Positions 44,301 through 51,731 of a DNA stretch of 64,000 bases are shown piece by piece (position 1 is the first letter of the stretch; each line of letters begins with the position of its first letter). Source of the stretch: Catenulispora acidiphila DSM 44928 (GTDB taxonomy: Bacteria; Actinomycetota; Actinomycetes; Streptomycetales; Catenulisporaceae); the NCBI RefSeq assembly GCF_000024025.1, contig NC_013131.1:4526001-4590000 (forward strand), read 5' to 3'. Under the pieces are notes generated by a model, which did not search any database, was not told the DNA's origin, and was given only the letters and a program-made list of their open reading frames with translations. The position numbers and the translations under genes were made by a program.

Positions 44301-44479
44301 ACCAGCAGATGTTCGACATCCTCGCTGAGGCCGGACGGCACAGCGAGATCCCCGGCAAGCTGCGAACCCTCGAGGCGTACGCCGACTCCCTCGGGGCCGG
44401 CGTCTCGACAGCGACCCGCGAAGCAGCGGCGCGCGCGATGAAGCGCCAGCCGCAGCAAGGGGTCCGCCAAGGGCACTGA
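41354..44479 (+). CDS. LysM-BTAD transmembrane protein of the Tad locus
   Basis: 1041 residues. Two to three N-terminal membrane helices (VVKALLAAAITIGVLAGIPA; WYLWAILAVSFLVELVYA; ALAAALIAAIGITTLLRAA), a LysM domain at about 180-236 (HTVKPGESLYSIAKEDLG ... NPDLIRPDWKI) for peptidoglycan binding, a Thr/Pro/Ser linker, another helix near 325-345, a long acidic middle part, and at about 782-1030 a SARP-type domain (IRINVLGGLNITAGGQSVSG, winged helix; ALEKAAAFTEDNETLYQQMF, BTAD repeats). This couples cell-wall binding to a transcription-activator-like module. It closes the pilus gene run. Confidence 0.88.
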   Translation: MAILQALGATARGITRVVKALLAAAITIGVLAGIPAALLHYAGDPIPHSVPTMDAVKHTLTNPMTPQMLLKALSVVGWYLWAILAVSFLVELVYAARRVNAPHIPTLGPTQALAAALIAAIGITTLLRAAPAHAAETFSASAPTGGRVAATAPALAGTGSLSTAHLAVGNASSAAPRESVHTVKPGESLYSIAKEDLGSGDDWPALYKMNAGVVQADGDQLTNPDLIRPDWKIRITPPSADQAPATTSTTTAPPTKAPAPSAPKASAPATSGPSALPSPAASHTAAPSPVTHATPTNDDHRQGDRAAKRHGGVAVSLPDGGAIGITLAVALGSALVLARRWRTRRADPRLPIAEPPLPGALLAARRAQRSLAAAQHSLAASPEDAVHDEEHDDLFDAKGIEDLDEDAFGADQNLIGDDADSWDDAEELDEFGAPAGPLPEPTVTRFAEPLPPGSIGAAERDGVELPLTPTGTGLGLVGPGAAGAARAIAASVLSAGSPERTADLARLIIPAADLAALLGVDESELPAITRGLPELFATKDLATAIGEAEVHALLRTRLLEEYEQPDLDALAAAHPDVEDCPPLVLMASPARALSAQIAALMNTSACLRITTVLLGAHPDGPTAFVEADGTATGPAVRDWSGARLWNLSAPALADILDLLARAAGHDPGTPGGQAEPDDWPETPPAHDAAERAAADENDGGEATITVLPVRPMPDRQADPVGDDHEERTLTDSPVAGANTASLAPVTMLPVRPAPDRALADAARTSADVRAEAALTAWNENPIRINVLGGLNITAGGQSVSGLRTSARVLAALLAVKGSAGASSEQIDAMCWPDANPQEMDRIAKWRADGLNSLRKRLAAAMGQRSPRLVLLDRATGRYRLNPELVATDLGTIAELTAAARSAGDTEQRLALLAAAEPLCRGALLDGELGDNFDWSADFIATVADEQVAVLARLATLAADSRPDQALAALEKAAAFTEDNETLYQQMFDILAEAGRHSEIPGKLRTLEAYADSLGAGVSTATREAAARAMKRQPQQGVRQGH

Positions 44480-44587
44480 TCCGCGCGGCTACCGCTTCCG
44501 CGACCTGCCCGAGCGCGAAGGGCGGTCTTTCAGGCCATAGCGTCGCGAGGCGGAAAATCCGGGCGGCTCGCGGCTGCGCGCGCGAAG

Positions 44588-45442
44588 ATGAGCGCCATGA
44601 GCAGCAGCACGCCGAGCGACTGGTCGCCAGCAGACAACCCGTACTCGATCGCGGTCTCCGAGTCGCAGTGGTGGCGCGCCACGGTCGCCGTGACGGTGGA
44701 GCGCATGCACGGCGAGGACATCCACGTCGGGTGGTTCAGCTCGCGGCAAATCGACGCACGCACACTCGCTGTCGCCCTGCGCCAACTGCTGGCCGCCGAG
44801 AAGCTTGAACAGATCGCTTTGAAAGAGCTCGGGATGGACACGGCTGTCGGCGCCGCCCTGACGCAGGCCAGGCTCCGATTCGAGGACGCGCTACCGGACA
44901 TCAAGCATGTCCGCGACGGCATCACCCACTTCGAGGATTGGTCCCGCGGGCAGGGGCGAGGTCCGCAGCGCGTCGCCCGCGACGCCGGCACCCTGCCGCG
45001 CGAGGTGGCCCGCGACCACTGGAGCTTCGGCTACGACCCCGTCACCGACACCGTCACGATGGGCCCGTACACGTTCTCCGTAGCCGCCGCGCTCCCAGCA
45101 GCCAGCGAGCTGTGCGATGCCATCTACACCGCCGCCCGTGCCGTCGACGCCAGGAACACCGCCCAGATCAGGCAGCAGGCGATCCGCGCGCTCACCGACG
45201 CCGGAGTCAGCTGTGAACCGCCGACAGGCCCCGTGATCGTCTCCCCGGGCGGCGACTTGCGGATCTGGCTGTCTGTGGTTCTCGCCGTCGTCCCGGAAGG
45301 CGAACGGATCGGCCTCGCCGAGAAGGTAGCCGCCGCGATCACCGGTGCAGGACTGTGCCTGGAGTCCACGACGTTCCCGCAAGCACAAGACATCGCCCGG
45401 CGGATGGCGGAGGGCGAAACCCTGCAGGTCCGGCGTCAGTGA
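44588..45442 (+). CDS. Hypothetical protein (284 aa)
   Basis: Soluble protein; HGEDIHVGWFSSRQIDARTL, AVALRQLLAAEKLEQIALKE, HWSFGYDPVTDTVTMGPYTF and ASELCDAIYTAARAVDARNT are the clearest stretches. I do not recognise it. ATG 44588 has only a weak ribosome site; ATG 44597 is an alternative. It ends before a strong convergent terminator. Confidence 0.7.
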   Translation: MSAMSSSTPSDWSPADNPYSIAVSESQWWRATVAVTVERMHGEDIHVGWFSSRQIDARTLAVALRQLLAAEKLEQIALKELGMDTAVGAALTQARLRFEDALPDIKHVRDGITHFEDWSRGQGRGPQRVARDAGTLPREVARDHWSFGYDPVTDTVTMGPYTFSVAAALPAASELCDAIYTAARAVDARNTAQIRQQAIRALTDAGVSCEPPTGPVIVSPGGDLRIWLSVVLAVVPEGERIGLAEKVAAAITGAGLCLESTTFPQAQDIARRMAEGETLQVRRQ

Positions 45443-45556
45443 ACCGTGGCGCCCGCCGTCTGGAAACCACCGTCCGCACCGTTGCCCGGCCTCGGGCACA
45501 CCGCACGGCGCGCTGTGCCGGGACAGCGGGAACGGGGGCGGACGGTTCAGGACGCG

Positions 45557-45602
45557 GTCGGGCCGCGTTCAGGGCGGGGAAGTGCCCTGAACGCGGTCCG
45601 AC
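45557..45602. terminator. Bidirectional terminator between convergent genes
   Basis: GTCGGGCCGCGTTCAGGGC pairs with GCCCTGAACGCGGTCCGAC: 19 pairs including one G-U, 8-base loop. Confidence 0.8.
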
Positions 45603-45617
45603 AGCTGCGCGCGGCGG

Positions 45618-46037
45618 TCAGTGTGGGGCGACGCCGTCGGCATGGTCCTTGCAAGGATCGCCGCTCTCGAGATCCGTATGGAGCGTCATGATCGCGTTAG
45701 CGGGCAACCGCAGTTGCTCGGCCCAATCCGTCGTGTTGGCCAGGCGCACGACGGGAATCAGCTGCCCGTCGTGGGCGAGGATCAGCTCGGCGTCGACCGT
45801 CTCGGCGTCGGCGCGGCGCAGGCGGATGTAGACGTAACCGTCCCAGATCTTCGACACCTCGTCCTCGGTCGCCCAGCGCCCAATGAACCGTTTGAGGTGG
45901 CTGTCGACCTCGTCGATGGGGTTGTCGATCTCGGTGACCAGCACCACGGCCGCACCATCCGGGATGTCCGCGCCGATCGCGTACAGGTCGAGATCGGGCT
46001 CGCCGTCCGGTGCTGTCGGTTGTTCATCGGTCGTCAT
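45618..46037 (-). CDS. Hypothetical protein (139 aa), acidic
   Basis: From ATG 46037 with GGAGGAA about ten bases upstream. DLDLYAIGADIPDGAAVVLV, HLKRFIGRWATEDEVSKIWD, YVYIRLRRADAETVDAELIL and QLIPVVRLANTTDWAEQL suggest a compact alpha/beta fold with high acidic content. No family recognised. It reads away from the wHTH-linker gene and shares with it a 350-base upstream region. Confidence 0.7.
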   Translation of the reverse strand: MTTDEQPTAPDGEPDLDLYAIGADIPDGAAVVLVTEIDNPIDEVDSHLKRFIGRWATEDEVSKIWDGYVYIRLRRADAETVDAELILAHDGQLIPVVRLANTTDWAEQLRLPANAIMTLHTDLESGDPCKDHADGVAPH

Positions 46038-46386
46038 GGGTGGCGTTCCTCCATGGGGTAGCTCCGTCGCGGCGCGCGGGCGCGCCATCGTCCGCACGGT
46101 CGACGGCCGCGCGCAGCTCCATGGACGCAATGTTCCGCATAGACATCAAGTCTTTGCCGATATCTTCATGCCATCGTGGGTGATGCACGGACCTAGCGGT
46201 CGTTCGACAGATGTCGGAGCATGGTCGGACGCGGGCAAACAGGGCCCTGACCTGCCCGAGTTGACAGACGTGCCAGATCGAGCGTCCATGGACGCCGACC
46301 TCGGCAACGGCGAGACGCGAATCGCGCCGGGGACGCCCCGGCCGGGGCATGACCGACCTCCCTTCTGCACTGAGACGAGATCCGCC
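46038..46386. other. Divergent upstream region
   Basis: Between two divergent genes. GCGTCCATGGACGC (46282-46295) is a perfect 14-bp palindrome and a TTGACA hexamer lies at 46261; either could serve the 46387 promoter. No gene seen. Confidence 0.45.
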
Positions 46387-47484
46387 ATGCCCAAGAAGAT
46401 GACCACCGCCCCCGCGCCCGCCACGACGGACACGCCGCTGACCGCTGACGCCCCCGCCCTGACGCCTGCGGCGTCGACCGTGCTGAGCCTGCTGGACGCG
46501 CACGACGGGACGACAACCGTCGACCTGGTCGAGCGCACCGGGCTCGGGCGTTCGACCGTCACCAAGGCCCTGGTCGCGCTGCACGAAGCGGGCCTGGCCG
46601 TGCGCCAGGAAGGGGGCCACGAAGGCACCCGCCGGATCGCCGACCGCTGGTTCGCCGCCCCCGGCGCGACCGCTGACACCGCCGCCCCCGCCGACGCCGA
46701 AGGACAGGCCGACGACGACAGCGTCGCGGACCCCGCCGAAACGATGGACGGGGATGCGGAGGCGGACGACGCCGACGCGATCCCGGCGCCGCCGCACGAC
46801 GCCGCCGAAGAAGACGCGACCACCACAACGCCTTCACAGTCCCTGGCGGCGGACATCGACGCCGCGCGGACCGAGCCCCTGTCGGACCAGCAGCCCGACG
46901 GCGCCGACGCCGACGCTGAGACCGAGACGGAGTCGGGCGCCGAGCCGGTCGAAGCCGAGCCTGACCTCGACCCTGCGGACGCCGAGGCCCAAGACGACGA
47001 ACTTTCCGAGGCCGAGCCGACAACCCCCGACGACATCGAGCCCGAGACCGGGCCGGACACCGACGAAACAGCCGCCGAACCTGCCGACGGTCCGACCGAA
47101 CACGCCGAGACCGGCGGCGACAGCCCTAACGCATCCGAGGCTTCCCAGAAAAGCGACTCGCCGTCCGACGCCGCCGACCAGGACACTGACGTGATCCGCG
47201 ACACCGACACCGACGACGCCGCGCCCGCACCGGAGGCTGCGGAAGACGCGCCGTCCGCCCCGCGCCTGGGCAAGGGCGAGCTGCGCGCGCAGGTCGAGGA
47301 GCACCTGCGCGAACACCCCGACCGGGCTTGGACGCCCACCGCGATCTCGAAGGTCCTGAACCGGTCGGCAGGGGCCATCAACAACGCCTGCGTGAAGCTC
47401 AGCGAGTCTGGGGTGGTCACCGCCTTCACGGACAAGCCGATCCGCTTCCAGTGGAAGGACCAGCAGGGCGCCGACGCCTCCTGA
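46387..47484 (+). CDS. Two-winged-helix protein with long acidic linker
   Basis: 365 residues from ATG 46387. Residues about 25-90 are a winged helix (VLSLLDAHDGTTTVDLVERT, STVTKALVALHEAGLAVRQE). Residues about 95-290 are almost only Asp, Glu, Ala, Pro, Thr (pI far acidic, disordered). Residues about 295-355 are a second winged helix (LRAQVEEHLREHPDRAWTPT, AISKVLNRSAGAINNACVKL). One domain could bind DNA in trans while the linker keeps the two apart; it may also be a bridging or decoy protein. Function unknown. Confidence 0.75.
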   Translation: MPKKMTTAPAPATTDTPLTADAPALTPAASTVLSLLDAHDGTTTVDLVERTGLGRSTVTKALVALHEAGLAVRQEGGHEGTRRIADRWFAAPGATADTAAPADAEGQADDDSVADPAETMDGDAEADDADAIPAPPHDAAEEDATTTTPSQSLAADIDAARTEPLSDQQPDGADADAETETESGAEPVEAEPDLDPADAEAQDDELSEAEPTTPDDIEPETGPDTDETAAEPADGPTEHAETGGDSPNASEASQKSDSPSDAADQDTDVIRDTDTDDAAPAPEAAEDAPSAPRLGKGELRAQVEEHLREHPDRAWTPTAISKVLNRSAGAINNACVKLSESGVVTAFTDKPIRFQWKDQQGADAS

Positions 47485-47506
47485 CCGACGCGGCGGAACG
47501 CCCCGA

Positions 47507-47540
47507 CGGTGGGCGCGGGACACAGGTCCCGCGCCCACCG
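47507..47540. terminator. Terminator after the two-winged-helix gene
   Basis: CGGTGGGCGCGGGAC/GTCCCGCGCCCACCG, 15-bp perfect stem, loop ACAG, between convergent frames. Confidence 0.85.
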
Positions 47541-47569
47541 CTTCGCTTCTGGCGCGCCACGGCCCGCCC

Positions 47570-47828
47570 CTACGGGCGCGGGGTGAGCACGCGCAGCTTG
47601 GCCACGAATCGGTGCATGTGCGGGTCCAGCCCCGCCAGCTGCTCGTCCAGCACCTGGAGCGGGTCCACCCAGCGCATCCCGGCGAACTCGCGCTCGTCGG
47701 GGCGAAGCCGTGGATCGTCGCGGTCGACCGCGACCAAATGCCACAGGCTGACGTCGGTGTGCGGCTTCGGCGGGCGGGTCGGGGTCACCGTGACGAACAG
47801 CGGCGCGGTTGTAGGGTCCGACGATTCA
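47570..47828 (-). pseudogene. NUDIX hydrolase gene, C-terminal part (separated by an insertion)
   Basis: The minus frame from about 47815 reads TAPLFVTVTPT, KPHTDVSLWHLVAVDRDD, DEREFAGMRWVDPLQVLDEQ and LDPHMHRFVAKLRVL: the second half of a typical actinobacterial NUDIX protein, lacking the NUDIX box. The missing half lies on the same strand and in the right order at 51010-51375, beyond a 3184-bp segment. See that entry. Confidence 0.75.
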
Positions 47829-47942
47829 TAAGCACTGTCCGGGCCATGACCTGGGCATTGCTAAAGATCACTTGGGTGGGCGGAGAAGCGGTCCGGGTGA
47901 TCATGGGCAATCGCGGGGCAGTTCTCCACCGGTCTGGCCCGA

Positions 47943-48000
47943 CCGGAGCATGCACCCCGGCGGCGGACTCCTATAGCCGCCGCCGGGGTGCATGCTCCGG
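47943..48000. terminator. 24-bp perfect hairpin near the element's left end
   Basis: Bases 47943-47966 pair without mismatch with 47977-48000; the loop is ACTCCTATAG. The arms include GGAGCATGCACCCCGGC. It stands 7 bases after the small minus-strand gene's stop, so it can end that transcript. Confidence 0.75.
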
Positions 48001-48006
48001 CGCCGT

Positions 48007-48222
48007 TCACGCCGCGCCCGACCGCCTGTTCCCGGCAACCGGACGCTCCGGCACGTTGGCGGGGAGGATCAACCGCCGCGCGTGAGCGTCGGCGAGCCAG
48101 TTCGCCCACCGGGTGATGAACTCCTCCAAGTCCCCGGCCTTCACCTCCGTGAAGGGCCAGGCGACCTGGTGAACGGCAGTCGACAGCCCTAGCGCGGGCC
48201 GCGGGGTGGCGTCCGGGCCCAT
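48007..48222 (-). pseudogene. C-terminal remnant of an unidentified protein
   Basis: GLSTAVHQVAWPFTEVKAGD, LEEFITRWANWLADAHARRL is clearly protein-coding; the next upstream frame carries TGEAAWVTRA, so a frameshift near 48250 probably split a longer gene. An intact 71-residue reading from ATG 48222 is possible but has no ribosome site. Family not recognised. Confidence 0.45.
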
Positions 48223-48281
48223 CGCGAACGGCGCAGCCGCAGCGTGCCCGGGTCACCCACGCGGCTTCGCCGGTCGCCGTC

Positions 48282-48719
48282 GTGGCCGCGGGCCAGGGCT
48301 GCTCGCCGCAGATGATCCCACGATCCGGGGGACACCCGCTCGTCCCGTTGGCGGCTCCGATCGCCGACCAGGTCGGCCGGCCGCTCGGCGGGGCCCTCGT
48401 CGTCTTCACCGCGCCGCCGACCGACGGCCCCTTCACCTGGGGCAGCTTCGACGCGACCGGCACGCAGACCGTCACAGTATTCGCCGGTGACATGACCGGC
48501 GTGGCGCTGTCCGGCCAGCTCTCCCGGCCGTCCACCGACTTCGCCGGCCGCGACGGGAACTTCGAGATCACCGCGGCGGCACCCGGCGTGCCGGGGATCG
48601 TCGCGCGGTTCCTGCCGGAGACGCGGAAGGCCTGGATGTTCCGTCCCGTGAGGTTGGGGCCCGGCCGGGGCGCACGCGGGCTTTACCAGAACATTGATTC
48701 AATCTCGGCTCGGTGTTAG
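48282..48719 (+). pseudogene. Ig-like repeat protein fragment
   Basis: LAAPIADQVGRPLGGALVVF, TAPPTDGPFTWGSFDATGTQ, NFEITAAAPGVPGIVARF match one bacterial Ig-like (invasin/Big-type) repeat of surface proteins. There is no signal peptide, no plausible start and the ends are unrelated sequence, so this is a single domain left from a larger gene. Confidence 0.5.
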
Positions 48720-48739
48720 CCCCTATATTTCGACGGCGG

Positions 48740-48776
48740 TCCATGGGTGATCGTGAAGCGCGTGATCACCCATGGA
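48740..48776 (+). promoter_or_regulatory. Hairpin over the metalloprotease start
   Basis: TCCATGGGTGATC (48740-48752) pairs perfectly with GATCACCCATGGA (48764-48776), 11-base loop; the GTG 48747 start lies inside the stem. It may limit translation. Confidence 0.5.
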
Positions 48777-50621
48777 CATGTGAATCAGGAGTGGGCCGAC
48801 ATCGCGTTCGTGCTCCCGGCGGGCGGCGAACTCCACCCCCACGACCGGATCGCGGTGTTGCAACACTACGGCCGCGTCGTCATAGCCACCGTCCCGGAAG
48901 ACGACGCCGACGAGGTGCGCGCCATCGCGCACGGCAGCCTGGTCGCCGCCGGCCGGCGGCACGGCGACGTGGACGCGGCGACCTGGCACTCGCTGGATCC
49001 TGCTGAGCGCCTCGCCCTCGAGGGCTACTGGCTCAACCACTCTGAGGAATACCGGCGGACCAAGGACGAACGGCCCGGAATGGGGGCCGCCTGGGATCAT
49101 CCGGACTTCCTGCCACCCGACCCGCCGGGAGGGGTGGACCTCACCGCCGTGGCCGAGATGAACCACCGGCTGCGCGGATCGGTCGCCATCGGGCTGGTGA
49201 TGGTCAGCGGGCCCGACGATCTGGCCTTCAGCGACGACCAGAAGGCCCGCGTGCTGGCGGAGACCCAGACCGGCCTGTCCTGGTTGGGCTGGATGTGGCA
49301 GCTGAAGCGGGTGCGGTACATCGTGGACGTCTACACCCCCACCATCACGACACCCGCCGACCCGTCGGCCCCGGACAGGGAGAAGGAGGCGGTGTGGCGC
49401 AATCCGGCGATGAAGGAGATGAAGCAGAAGGAGGGGAAGGAAGGCGTCGGTGAGTTCGCGGAGTCGTTGCGGAAGAAGCACAGCACGGACGGCGCGTACG
49501 TAGCCTTCTTCATGCACTACCCCGCCCTGAATTTCGCCTACGCGGAGCCGGGCTGGCCGGAGACGGTCATGCAGTACTCGAACGGCCCCTGGACGCCGTA
49601 CGGGATCGACCGGGTCTTCGCGCACGAGACGTGCCACATCTTCGGCGCGCCGGACGAGTACCGCGAGTCCCTGTGCCGGTGCGGGGGGAGTCACGGCTAC
49701 TACCACATGCCCAACGACAACTGCGACAACTGCGACGGCCCCCACGAGTTCTGCATCATGGGCCGCAACTGGTACGACATGTGCACCTGGACTCCGCGTC
49801 ATCTCGGCGCACCCATCTGGTGGGTCAACGGACAGGACAAGATCTTCTCCCCGGTGGCGGTCTCCGAGGGCGTCATCTACTACCAGGGCACGGACAGCTA
49901 CATCTACCGGGTCAAGACCGACGGCAAGCCGGCCGTCAGGTTCGACAAGGAACAGACGTCGGCGACGCCGTGCGTCGTCGGCAAAGTCATTTACTATCAG
50001 GGCACGAACTACCGCCTGTACCAGGTGACGACCGACGGCACGAGCGGCGGCAGCATCGGCGAGATCAAGCTGATGGGATCGCCGGTTTACAGCGACGGCT
50101 ACCTCTACTACCGGGGTACGGACAACTATCTGTACAAGCTGCGCATCGGCGATACCGAAGGCGAGCGCATCGCCAACAACAAACTGCTGTCACCGCCGGC
50201 CGTCGGCGGAGGATACATCTTCTATCAGGGTACGAACTACTACCTGTACAAGGTGCGCATCGGCGAGACGACCGGCACGCGCGTCGGTGACGGCGAGTTG
50301 CTGTCGTCGCCGTTCGTGAGCGACGGCGCTGTCTACTTCCAGGGCACGAACAACGGCCTCTACCGGATCCCCTTCGACGGCAAGGTCTCCCAGCAGCTCG
50401 GCGAGTGCCGTACCCTGGCGACTCCGTTCGTGGCCGGCGGCTGGGTGTATCACCAGGGCACGGACTGCCTGCCGTGGCGGGTCAAGACCGACGGCACGGG
50501 CCGGGAGATACTGACCGGCGCACCCATCCGGTCCAGCCCGGTCGTCGCCGACGACGTCGTCTACTTCGAGGGCAACGACCTGCTGCACGAGAACCACCTG
50601 TATATGATCAACCTCACGTGA
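48747..50621 (+). CDS. Metzincin-type metalloprotease fused to YYQGT-repeat domain
   Basis: About 624 residues (GTG 48747; later in-frame GTGs at 48753, 48762 and 48780 are alternatives). Residues 1-290: unrecognised, with NHSEEYRRTKDERPGMGAAW and DGAYVAFFMHYPALNFAYA. The zinc motif HETCHIFGAPDEY has His293, Glu294, His297, Gly300, Asp303 (HExxHxxGxxD), and EFCIMG after it resembles a Met-turn. A CxC/CxxC cluster (LCRCGG, DNCDNCDG) lies between. From about residue 360 seven or so ~42-residue units with VIYYQGT/YLYYRGT/YIFYQGT and YLYKVRIG form a propeller-like domain. No signal peptide. It is the main cargo of the element and is followed by a perfect terminator. Confidence 0.8.
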   Translation: MIVKRVITHGHVNQEWADIAFVLPAGGELHPHDRIAVLQHYGRVVIATVPEDDADEVRAIAHGSLVAAGRRHGDVDAATWHSLDPAERLALEGYWLNHSEEYRRTKDERPGMGAAWDHPDFLPPDPPGGVDLTAVAEMNHRLRGSVAIGLVMVSGPDDLAFSDDQKARVLAETQTGLSWLGWMWQLKRVRYIVDVYTPTITTPADPSAPDREKEAVWRNPAMKEMKQKEGKEGVGEFAESLRKKHSTDGAYVAFFMHYPALNFAYAEPGWPETVMQYSNGPWTPYGIDRVFAHETCHIFGAPDEYRESLCRCGGSHGYYHMPNDNCDNCDGPHEFCIMGRNWYDMCTWTPRHLGAPIWWVNGQDKIFSPVAVSEGVIYYQGTDSYIYRVKTDGKPAVRFDKEQTSATPCVVGKVIYYQGTNYRLYQVTTDGTSGGSIGEIKLMGSPVYSDGYLYYRGTDNYLYKLRIGDTEGERIANNKLLSPPAVGGGYIFYQGTNYYLYKVRIGETTGTRVGDGELLSSPFVSDGAVYFQGTNNGLYRIPFDGKVSQQLGECRTLATPFVAGGWVYHQGTDCLPWRVKTDGTGREILTGAPIRSSPVVADDVVYFEGNDLLHENHLYMINLT

Positions 50622-50644
50622 CCGCGGCGCCCGCGTAGGCGCGG

Positions 50645-50675
50645 AGGACCCCGGGCCGCGCCGGCCCGGGGTCCT
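50645..50675 (+). terminator. Terminator after the metalloprotease gene
   Basis: AGGACCCCGGGCC/GGCCCGGGGTCCT, 13-bp perfect stem, 5-base loop. Confidence 0.85.
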
Positions 50676-50709
50676 TGTGGCTGTCGGGAGTCTCAGCTCA
50701 CCGATGACG

Positions 50710-50965
50710 TCACGACGGCTGCGTCCACTTCTGCGCGCCGGTGCCCTTGCACTCGTAGAGCTGGACCTTCGTGCCGTCGGCGGTGCCGCTGCTGGTGACG
50801 TCCATGCATTTGCCCATGATCCCGAGGCTGCCGTCGGGCTTGACGGTGAACTGCTGGGCCGCGCTGCCGTTGCAGTCCCGCAGCTGGATCTTCGTGCCGT
50901 TGGTCGTGCTGCGGCGGTCGTCGTCGGCGCACTTGCCGGCGATGCCCGAGCCGATTGCTCATGGT
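50710..50965 (-). pseudogene. Ricin-type beta-trefoil lectin fragment
   Basis: The minus frame ending at TGA 50710 reads SGIAGKCADDDRRSTTNGTK, IQLRDCNGSAAQQFTVKPDG, SLGIMGKCMDVTSSGTADGT, KVQLYECKGTGAQKW: two and a half QxW-type ricin subdomains with their Cys pairs. A stop lies directly upstream (TGA), so it has no start; the N-terminal enzyme part is gone. It is a sugar-binding tail of a lost secreted enzyme. Confidence 0.75.
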
Positions 50966-51011
50966 CACCGGACATTGCTCGGCTAGTGCTCATGATCGGC
51001 GGACGTTGCTC
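50956..51011. repeat. Terminal direct repeats at the element's right end
   Basis: TGCTCATGGTCACCGGACAT... (50956-50980) and TGCTCATGATCGGCGGACGT... (50987-51011): 25-bp units, 21 of 25 identical, 31-bp period. Confidence 0.8.
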
Positions 51012-51375
51012 AGGGATTTTCGGATCCTACAGCGGTGCCCGCCCACGGCACCGGGACCGCCGCGACGCCCAGCTCCTCGACGCATTCGCGGGCGACCGTC
51101 GTCCATGGCGATTCACCGGGCTCGCAATGCCCGCCGGGCGGCAGGTCCAGGCCCGCTTTGCGGTGCGCGACCATCATCAGCGCGCCGCTGGCCGCGTCGT
51201 AGGGTACGAAGTACGACACCAGGTGCCGGTCCGGCTCGTCCGGGGGCCGGGTCCGGTACAGCGGCGCGCCGCTGCCGATCCACTCCAGGACCGCCGCGCG
51301 GTGGTCCGCCTCGATCTCGTCCGACGGCTCGATCAGGGAAACGGTGCGGGCGAGTCCTCGGCGGGCGGCGTCCAT
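51010..51375 (-). pseudogene. NUDIX hydrolase gene, N-terminal part with NUDIX box
   Basis: From ATG 51375 (MDAARRGLARTVSLIEPSDE): LVSYFVPYDAASGALMMVAH, KAGLDLPPGGHCEPGESPWT, TVARECVEELGVAAVPVPWA. The NUDIX box GGHCEPGE...RECVEELG is complete. The frame is cut after GTAVGSENP by the stop formed at the element's end (TGA 51012). Joining it to 47815-47570 would give a normal ~200-residue NUDIX protein. Confidence 0.8.
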
Positions 51376-51419
51376 TCCGGTGACGGTATCCGATGCCGGC
51401 CACGGTGCCGCCCGCGCCG

Positions 51420-51731
51420 TCAGGACTGCGACGCGGCCGACGGCGGGTCCTCGGGGGCCAGCCCGGTCAGCTCCCCGATGATGCGGCCGTGCCACAGCAG
51501 CCACGGCTCGGGCCAGTCCGGCACCAGGTTCCACAGCAGGTCCACGCGCGCCGGCCCGCAGGCGCCCGGCTCGATCGCCTCGGCATCGTCCAAGTGCAGG
51601 ACGCACCGGAAAACCGTCCCGGCCTTCGGGTCCCCGATCATCATCTCCGGGTACGGATTGGGCAGCGGCCCGGTCAGCCCCTCGGGGTAGAACCTCGCTG
51701 TCGCCCGTAGCACCGTCACGTATCCGATCAT
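51420..51731 (-). CDS. Hypothetical protein (103 aa)
   Basis: From ATG 51731: MIGYVTVLRATARFYPEGLT, GTVFRCVLHLDDAEAIEPGA, RVDLLWNLVPDWPEPWLLWH, GRIIGELTGLAPEDPP. A compact protein of the kind that lies next to NUDIX genes; the beta-rich centre could bind a ligand. No family recognised. It is 44 bases upstream of the NUDIX start on the same strand, so the two were probably an operon. Confidence 0.65.
   Translation of the reverse strand: MIGYVTVLRATARFYPEGLTGPLPNPYPEMMIGDPKAGTVFRCVLHLDDAEAIEPGACGPARVDLLWNLVPDWPEPWLLWHGRIIGELTGLAPEDPPSAASQS

Larger units (their letters stand above)
47829..51012. mobile_element. 3.2-kb insertion element with IS21-like ends, no transposase
   Basis: It separates the halves of one NUDIX gene. 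Ends: TAAGCACTGTCCGGGCCATGA at 47829 (first 20 bases considered) and, reversed from 51012, TGAGCAACGTCCGCCGATCA. Each end has a second subrepeat (47887-47914; 50956-50980), the pair sharing GTCCGG-TGAyCATGrGCAATCG, so the ends are inverted, double repeats as in IS21. No exact target duplication was found. Cargo: a small minus-strand frame, an Ig-like fragment, the metalloprotease gene and a ricin-type fragment. No transposase remains. Confidence 0.65.

Noticed and set aside
46146-47744. 532-residue minus-strand frame
   Set aside because: Ser/Ala/Val repeats mirror the acidic linker of the plus-strand two-winged-helix protein.
50190-50993. 267-residue minus-strand frame over the metalloprotease end
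   Set aside because: Arg/Ser/Ala shadow; the true coding frame in its upper part is the ricin-type fragment at 50710-50965.
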